From DAOUFU01 sp034429275 (GTDB taxonomy: Bacteria; Chloroflexota; Anaerolineae; Aggregatilineales; Aggregatilineaceae), in assembly GCA_034429275.1 (NCBI GenBank), contig DAOUFU010000068.1, forward strand, positions 1 through 26,520: DNA of 26,520 bases, given 5' to 3'. This document shows positions 21,818 to 26,520 of the stretch, piece after piece (position 1 is the first letter of the stretch; each line of letters starts with the position of its first letter). The position numbers and the translations under genes were made by a program. The notes under the pieces were generated by a model. The model did no database searches, was not told the DNA's origin, and saw only the letters and a program-made list of their open reading frames with translations.

Positions 21818-23239
21818 ATGACCCAAGAACAGATCGATCGGAAATCAAAAGTCAGACTTGACCCCCAGCCCGTACCTATTCGCCCGCCCGAAGCACGTAT
21901 TCGAGATTTCGAGCCAGAAAAACTGGCCTATGATCCGCAAGCAGCGATGGCCGAGGCGACTCGCTGCCTGCTGTGCCCCAAACAGCCCTGCGTGGATGCC
22001 TGCCCGATTCACAACAATATCCCAGCCGCCATGCGCCTGATCGCCGAAGGCCAATTCGTGGAAGCCGCCCAGGTGTACCGGACTACCAGCACACTACCCG
22101 AAGTTTGCTCGCGGGTGTGTCCGCAGGAAGTGTTATGCGAAGGGGCGTGTGTGCTTGGCAAACGCGGCAGCCCGGTTGCCCTGGGCGCGCTCGAACGGTT
22201 TGTTACCGATGTTGCCCCTGCCGATGCTGCTGCGGTGACACGGTCTCCCTCGACCGGCAAACGGGTAGCGGTAGTCGGTGCAGGGCCTGCCGGGTTGACC
22301 GTAACGCAGCGCCTGTTAGAGCGCGGCCATTCGGTGACAGTATACGAAGCCTGGCCCGCGGCAGGGGGGTGGATGACCTATACCATCCCCACCTACAAAC
22401 TGCCGCGTGAGCTGATCCATGCCAAAATAGCTTTTCTAGAAGCGCTGGGGGCCACTTTTTTCTACAACACGCGCGTTGGCGAAGCCGTCGCATTGGACGA
22501 TCTGCGTCACCAGTACGACGCGGTGTTTCTGGGTGTCGGGGCCATGATCGACGCGCCCGCCGACTTCGAGGGCTGCGACCTGCCGGGCGTGTATTCCGGC
22601 ACGGAATTCCTGTTGCCGGTGTACACACCGCAGCATCTTATGCCCGCCGGTACGCTGCTTCCGGAGTTGGGGCGGCACGTCGTCGTGTTTGGCGGCGGCG
22701 ATACGGCGATGGACTGCGTGCGCACTGCCGTTCGGTTACAGGTGCGGCAGGGCTGGGACCCCAACGTGACCCTGGTTTACCGCCGCACCGAACACGAAAT
22801 GCCCGCGGCACTCCACGAACGCAAAATGGCCCTGGAGGAAGGGGGCAAGTTCGTGTTTTTGGCCGCCCCTTTGATCTTCAAAGCAGGTGAAAACGGGCGC
22901 TTAAAGGAAATTGTGATCCAGCGTATGAGGCTGGGCGAGCCTGACCGCAGCGGTCGCCCCAGCCCGGTCCCCATCGAAGGGGATACCTATTCCATGGAAG
23001 CCGATATGGCCGTGTTGGCCCTTGGCTACTGGCCCGATCCGTTGTTGAGCCAGCACGCCCCCATGCTCAAAACGCACAAGTGGGGATTGATCGTGGCCAA
23101 CGAAGCCACCGGCGAAACCAACCTGCCGGGTGTGTTTGCAGGTGGGGATGCCGTGCGGGGACCCAACCTGGTCAGCCGCGCGGTGCGTGACGGGAATGTT
23201 GCCGCGTCGAGCATTCACGCGTATCTAGACGGGGCGTAA
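21818..23239 (+). CDS. GltD/NfnB-like FAD- and NAD(P)H-dependent Fe-S oxidoreductase
   Basis: 473 residues, the length of the glutamate synthase small subunit. The N-terminal part holds two [4Fe-4S] motifs: C50, C53, C58, C62 (CLLCPKQPCVDAC) and C97, C101, C107, C111 (CSRVCPQEVLCEGAC). The FAD motif VAVVGAGPAGL is at 150-160, and a second nucleotide loop VVVFGGGDTAMDC at about 287-299 binds NAD(P)H. The end GVFAGGDAVRGPNLVSRAVRDG closes the FAD site. No glutamate synthase large subunit is nearby. As the last gene of the CODH/ACS operon it most likely passes electrons between NAD(P)H and MetVF or ferredoxin. A small GCTCC/GGAGC dyad (21753-21767) lies in the 68-nt gap before it. Confidence 0.88.
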   Translation: MTQEQIDRKSKVRLDPQPVPIRPPEARIRDFEPEKLAYDPQAAMAEATRCLLCPKQPCVDACPIHNNIPAAMRLIAEGQFVEAAQVYRTTSTLPEVCSRVCPQEVLCEGACVLGKRGSPVALGALERFVTDVAPADAAAVTRSPSTGKRVAVVGAGPAGLTVTQRLLERGHSVTVYEAWPAAGGWMTYTIPTYKLPRELIHAKIAFLEALGATFFYNTRVGEAVALDDLRHQYDAVFLGVGAMIDAPADFEGCDLPGVYSGTEFLLPVYTPQHLMPAGTLLPELGRHVVVFGGGDTAMDCVRTAVRLQVRQGWDPNVTLVYRRTEHEMPAALHERKMALEEGGKFVFLAAPLIFKAGENGRLKEIVIQRMRLGEPDRSGRPSPVPIEGDTYSMEADMAVLALGYWPDPLLSQHAPMLKTHKWGLIVANEATGETNLPGVFAGGDAVRGPNLVSRAVRDGNVAASSIHAYLDGA

Positions 23240-23281
23240 AGCCTCAGCGAGAACACCCCTGCGCTCCCCCCAGGAAGCAAA

Positions 23282-23317
23282 GCCCCCTCCCGGAACTGGT
23301 TCCGGGATCATGGGGGC
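23282..23317. terminator. Strong hairpin between convergent genes
   Basis: GCCCCC (23282) and GGGGGC (23312) flank a perfect TCCCGGAA/TTCCGGGA stem (23288-23295 with 23300-23307) with loop CTGG and a 4-nt bulge TCAT. It sits between the end of the plus-strand operon and the end of folD. On the minus strand a short TTT follows, so it is best read as a folD terminator that may also stop the CODH/ACS operon transcript. Confidence 0.55.
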
Positions 23318-23397
23318 GTGCTACGTCCTGTGAGAAGCGCGAGGATCAAGGGCGAATTTGCCTGGCGAGGCGTTGCAGGGCAGCGCTTCCCAGGTCT

Positions 23398-24285
23398 TTA
23401 CTGCTGCTGGTCCGCGCTGAGTTCGGCGGCGCGCAGGGTGTTTTTCAGCAGCATGGCGATTGTCATCGGGCCGACGCCGCCAGGTGAAGGCGTAATCGCG
23501 CCTGCAACCTCTTTCACCTCGTCAAATGCCACGTCACCTACCCACCGGTAGCCTTTGGGATTGGTGGGATCGTCCACTTTGTTGGACCCCACGTCGATCA
23601 CGACCGCACCGGGTTTGACCCAATCCGCGCGAACCATCTCCGGGCGGCCCACGGCGGCTACCAGGATGTCGGCTTCGGCGCAAACGGCGGGCAGATTTTG
23701 GGTGCGGCTGTGGCACACGGTCACTGTGGCATTGCGGTGGATCAACAGCAGCGCGGCGGGCATCCCCACAATGTTGCTGCGGCCCAAAACCACCGCTCGT
23801 GCCCCGTCGAATTTCACGCCGACTTCCTCCAGCAGCACGATCACGCCATGCGGCGTGCAGGGGATAAACAACGGCTCGCGGCCCTTCATCGCCAGCCGCC
23901 CAATATTCACCGGGTGGAAGCCGTCGATATCTTTGTGCAAGCTCACTTGCCCTAATATGGTGGATTCATCCAGGTGTTTGGGCAGCGGGAGCTGAATCAG
24001 GATGCCGTGTACTTTCGGGTCGGCGTTGAGATCGCGCACCAGGTTTTCCACCTGTTCCTGGGTGGCGTCATTGGGCAGTTCAAAACCGAACGAATCGATC
24101 CCGGTTTCCTCACAGGCTTTGCGCTTCATGCGCACGTAGCTGGCCGAGGCCGGGTTGTCCCCGACCAGTACCGCGGCCAGGCCAGGGCGAATTCCTCGCC
24201 GGGTGGCCAGTTCGTTCGCGCGTTCTGCGATTTCGGCCCGAATCCGGGCCGCAACGGCCTTGCCATCAATGATTGTAGCGGTCAT
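23398..24285 (-). CDS. folD: Bifunctional methylene-THF dehydrogenase / methenyl-THF cyclohydrolase
   Basis: 295 residues. It converts formyl-THF to methenyl- and methylene-THF using NAD(P)H, linking Fhs to MetVF. Catalytic residues match the family at the classical positions: Y50 and K54 (YVRMK), Q98 (QLPLP), D121 (DIDGFHPVN). The dinucleotide loop VLGRSNIVGMP and the ending TPSPGGVGPMTIAMLLKNT are present. A separate fchA is not needed. Minus strand, AAGGAC before the ATG, 54 nt after fdhD; the two probably form one unit with the Fe-S subunits further right. Confidence 0.96.
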   Translation of the reverse strand: MTATIIDGKAVAARIRAEIAERANELATRRGIRPGLAAVLVGDNPASASYVRMKRKACEETGIDSFGFELPNDATQEQVENLVRDLNADPKVHGILIQLPLPKHLDESTILGQVSLHKDIDGFHPVNIGRLAMKGREPLFIPCTPHGVIVLLEEVGVKFDGARAVVLGRSNIVGMPAALLLIHRNATVTVCHSRTQNLPAVCAEADILVAAVGRPEMVRADWVKPGAVVIDVGSNKVDDPTNPKGYRWVGDVAFDEVKEVAGAITPSPGGVGPMTIAMLLKNTLRAAELSADQQQ

Positions 24286-24339
24286 CAGGTTGTCCTTTTT
24301 TTGCTCAATTTCGGTAAATCGGTGACCGGTGTAGAGTGG

Positions 24340-25143
24340 TCAGTCCAGGCCGGGTAGAGACAGCCGCTCCGGGTGTGTATAAACGCGCATACTCGCTCCG
24401 CGCAAATAACCGACCACACAGATCGCCCATGTACGGGCCAGTTCCAGCGCGGCGCTGGTCGGCGAGGTGCGGCTGGCGATCAGGGGGACGCCCATCCGCC
24501 AGGCTTTGACGACCATTTCCGAACTGATGCGCCCGGTGGTCAACAGCAGACAATCGCGCGTGTCGATACACTGCTGTAACGCTTTTCCGGCCAGTTTGTC
24601 GATGGTGTTATGGCGTCCGATGTCCTCGGCGCTGAACAGCACACGGTCCGGTGTGGCGAGAATCGAGGTGTGGACCCCGCGCACCTCTGCATACAGGTCT
24701 GCTGCCTGGTGCAAATCGCCCATGCGCGCGATCAGCGTTTGCGGCTCGGTCACAAAGGTGGATTCAAGCGAGGGCTGGCTGGGATGAGGACTGTCAAAGA
24801 TGATGCCGCCGCTGCATCCTGATGTCATGATTACTCGTCGTGGCAGCGTGATGGTGGTGCTGCCCAAAAATATGTCCATCACGGTGCGGGCTGCGTTCAG
24901 CCGGGCCAGTTGCACCTCGTCCAGCGCAGCGATTACGCCCGCGTTACGCAAAAATCCGAAGGCCAGTGCCTCCTGGTCAAGCGGGCTGCACAACAGCGTG
25001 GCGAGTTCCTGGCCATTGACGTAGATCGCCAGAGAGCTTTCTTCGATGACTCCTCCTTCTACCGCGCCCCCGCGGTGTGGATGAATAAGCCAGTACCGGC
25101 TCGGCACTGCGCCCACGCCAAAGGTCGGCTCAACTTTGTCCAT
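24340..25143 (-). CDS. fdhD: FdhD-type sulfurtransferase for formate dehydrogenase maturation
   Basis: 267 residues. FdhD moves sulfur from a cysteine desulfurase to the molybdenum/tungsten cofactor of formate dehydrogenase. Seen: LCSPLDQEALAFGFL, the active-site loop MTSGCSGGIIFD, AEDIGRHNTIDKLAG, LLTTGRISSEMVVKAWRMG and VPLIASRTSPTSAALELA. The E. coli protein has a CxxC pair in the loop; here only one cysteine is present (SGCSGG), as I recall for other anaerobe members. It lies 16 nt after the NuoG-like gene, which supports a formate dehydrogenase in the same cluster. Confidence 0.93.
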   Translation of the reverse strand: MDKVEPTFGVGAVPSRYWLIHPHRGGAVEGGVIEESSLAIYVNGQELATLLCSPLDQEALAFGFLRNAGVIAALDEVQLARLNAARTVMDIFLGSTTITLPRRVIMTSGCSGGIIFDSPHPSQPSLESTFVTEPQTLIARMGDLHQAADLYAEVRGVHTSILATPDRVLFSAEDIGRHNTIDKLAGKALQQCIDTRDCLLLTTGRISSEMVVKAWRMGVPLIASRTSPTSAALELARTWAICVVGYLRGASMRVYTHPERLSLPGLD

Positions 25144-25159
25144 GTGCTTCGCCTTGCCG

Positions 25160-25879
25160 CTAATCTTTGGCCAACCCTGGCCGTCGTTTTAGTTTGCCGC
25201 GCGTGCTTTGCCGAATCTGTTCCAGGGTCCACCCCTGTTCCAACCCCCATTCGGTTTTAGGCTTCAGCGCGCCGGTCGGGCACACACCGATACACTGCCC
25301 GCAGAACACACAGGGCGACTCCAGCATAGACACGCCAAAAACGGTCGAAACGCGCGTATCAAAACCGCGCCCTTCTAGCGTCAGCGCGAAGGTGTACTGC
25401 GCGTCATCGCCACACGCTTGCACACAGCGCCAGCACAACACGCACTGGCTGTAATCGCGCACGAAAAACGGGTTGTCGTCGATCAGCGCGTGCTGGCGCA
25501 CCTCAGCGCCAGGGAACCGGTCGGGTGCGGCATGATAATCGCTCATCATGGCCCGAATTTCGGGGGCCTGACCCAGGTCTACCGCTGAATGCAGCATTTC
25601 GAGAATGGTGCGGCGGCTGCGTTCGACGCGTTCGCTGCGCGTGAAAACCACCGCGCCTTCCTGGCAGGGGGTGATGCAGGCTGGCTGCAGCAGTCGACCG
25701 CCGTTAATCTCCACCACGCACATCCGGCACAGCCCGTTGGGTGTGGTTGCCTCGTGATAACAGATCACCGGAATCTCAATGGCCAGCAGCCGGGCTGCTT
25801 CCAGGATCGTAGTTCCGGCAGGTACGCTGATGCTCTGGTTGTCGATCGTAAGGGTTAATGTGTTCTGGGTCATCGACAT
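25160..25879 (-). CDS. NuoG/HoxU-like [2Fe-2S]/[4Fe-4S] electron-transfer subunit
   Basis: 239 residues. The N-terminal [2Fe-2S] domain has C40, C51, C54 and C68 (ICYHE ... GLCRMCVVEI ... PACIT). The C-terminal part carries two ferredoxin-type [4Fe-4S] motifs, CVLCWRCVQAC and CVFCGQCIGVC. The His-Cys cluster normally lying between them (HxxxCxxC) is degenerate here (MLHSAVDLGQAPE has no Cys). There is no molybdopterin domain, so it is the electron-transfer piece only, as in HoxU or a split FdhA. It sits between the NuoF-like gene and fdhD. ATG 25873, two codons on, is an equally good start with respect to the GAGGGGG site. Confidence 0.88.
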   Translation of the reverse strand: MSMTQNTLTLTIDNQSISVPAGTTILEAARLLAIEIPVICYHEATTPNGLCRMCVVEINGGRLLQPACITPCQEGAVVFTRSERVERSRRTILEMLHSAVDLGQAPEIRAMMSDYHAAPDRFPGAEVRQHALIDDNPFFVRDYSQCVLCWRCVQACGDDAQYTFALTLEGRGFDTRVSTVFGVSMLESPCVFCGQCIGVCPTGALKPKTEWGLEQGWTLEQIRQSTRGKLKRRPGLAKD

Positions 25880-25886
25880 TTCCCCC

Positions 25887-26520
25887 TCAATCCGGCACGC
25901 TGGCAGCGAACATTTTGGGCCACTTTTCCAGCGCGCTGAGCACAGCCATAGAAGCGGTCTGGCCCAGCCCGCACAATGACGCCTCGCGCATGGTCAGGCC
26001 CACATCGCGCAGCCGCTCACGGTCACCGGGCAGGGGGTGATCCAAACGCGATATGATTTCGAACTGGCGCTGTGTGCCTAGCTGGCAGGGGTAACACTTT
26101 CCACAGCTTTCGTGCTTAAAAAACTCTGCCAGGCTGCTCAGAACATCGCGCAGGTCCACCGTATGGTTAAACACCATGATCGCGCCCGATCCCAATGTGG
26201 CCCCTATAGCGCGCAGCCCTTCGAAACTCAGCGGCACATCGATCTCATCAGGGGCCAAAAACGTCCCGGCGGCCCCGCCCATCAGGATGGCCTGCAGGTC
26301 TCCAATCACCCCGCCGCAGTGATCCTCGATCAGGCGGCGTAGGGGTGTGCCGAAGGGGATTTCGACCACGCCGGGGCGGTGGACATGGCCACTCACCGAC
26401 ACCAGTTTGCTGCCCGCGCTGTCGGGGGTACCCAGCTCTCGGAACCATGCTGCCCCGTGCGCTACCACCAGCGGAACCATCGCCAGCGTTTCGACATTGT
26501 TGATTGCCGTAGGTTGTCCA
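25887..26520 (-). CDS. NuoF-like NADH-binding flavoprotein subunit (5' end outside window)
   Basis: The frame continues upstream of ATG 26480 to the window edge: the residues just before it read PTAINNVETLA, the family's conserved lead into the last third, so the ATG is internal. The visible ~211 residues include the SLBB-type segment (VSGHVHRPGVVEIPFGTPL) and the [4Fe-4S] domain ESCGKCYPCQLGTQRQ with the fourth cysteine in LCGLGQTA. The FMN/NADH-binding part lies outside the window. In complex I, NAD-linked hydrogenases and NAD-linked formate dehydrogenases this subunit exchanges electrons with NADH. With the next gene and fdhD, a formate dehydrogenase role is favoured; a bifurcating hydrogenase is the alternative. 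Confidence 0.92.
   Translation of the reverse strand, partial: GQPTAINNVETLAMVPLVVAHGAAWFRELGTPDSAGSKLVSVSGHVHRPGVVEIPFGTPLRRLIEDHCGGVIGDLQAILMGGAAGTFLAPDEIDVPLSFEGLRAIGATLGSGAIMVFNHTVDLRDVLSSLAEFFKHESCGKCYPCQLGTQRQFEIISRLDHPLPGDRERLRDVGLTMREASLCGLGQTASMAVLSALEKWPKMFAASVPD

Overview
The window carries a nearly complete bacterial Wood-Ljungdahl (reductive acetyl-CoA) locus next to the end of a mobile element. The complete bacterial-type CODH/ACS operon, formyl-THF ligase, FolD, MetVF and NADH-linked iron-sulfur subunits point to a strict anaerobe that fixes CO2/CO or oxidises acetyl units through this pathway. The DNA is moderately GC-rich. Gene order, a MetV-MetF fusion and a short core-type methionine synthase suggest Chloroflexota (Anaerolineae or Dehalococcoidia), but this placement is inference from impression, not from a comparison.

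Left part (1-4004): accessory DNA. It holds an ISL3-like transposase remnant (minus strand, ~163-333), a block of 22-bp tandem repeats (521-592), a winged-helix protein, two copies of a 28-bp inverted-repeat module built from AACCTGTC octamers (1266-1293 and 1448-1475), a stand-alone CHC2 zinc-finger protein, a small coupled ORF and a large serine recombinase. The recombinase reading frame ends inside a tRNA-Glu(CTC) gene on the opposite strand, so its last residues are encoded by the tRNA terminator and the antisense of the tRNA 3' half. This looks like the right end of an integrated element.

Middle-left (4302-7438), minus strand: formate-THF ligase (fhs) with a strong terminator, preceded by a 348-residue methionine synthase of the core-MetE type. 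Middle (7645-23239), plus strand, thirteen tightly packed genes: a Cys-less HMA-fold protein, CODH (acsA/cooS), ACS (acsB), a tandem-CBS protein, an unrecognised GIY-YIG-like/zinc-ribbon protein, the two corrinoid Fe-S protein subunits (acsD, acsC), the reductive activator (acsV), methyl-THF:corrinoid methyltransferase (acsE), a MetV-MetF fusion, two different CooC/AcsF nickel ATPases and a GltD/NfnB-like flavoprotein.

Right part (23398-26520), minus strand: folD, fdhD, a NuoG/HoxU-like Fe-S subunit and a NuoF-like subunit cut by the window edge; these probably belong to an NAD-linked formate dehydrogenase (or hydrogenase) module.

Together: formate -> formyl-THF (Fhs) -> methenyl/methylene-THF (FolD) -> methyl-THF (MetVF) -> methyl-corrinoid protein (AcsE, AcsCD, kept active by AcsV) -> acetyl-CoA with CO from CODH (AcsA/AcsB), with nickel loaded by the CooC pair. 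The neighbouring core-MetE could draw methyl groups from the same corrinoid protein to make methionine. Not seen in the window: the catalytic molybdenum/tungsten formate dehydrogenase subunit, a ferredoxin, Rnf/Ech and phosphotransacetylase/acetate kinase.
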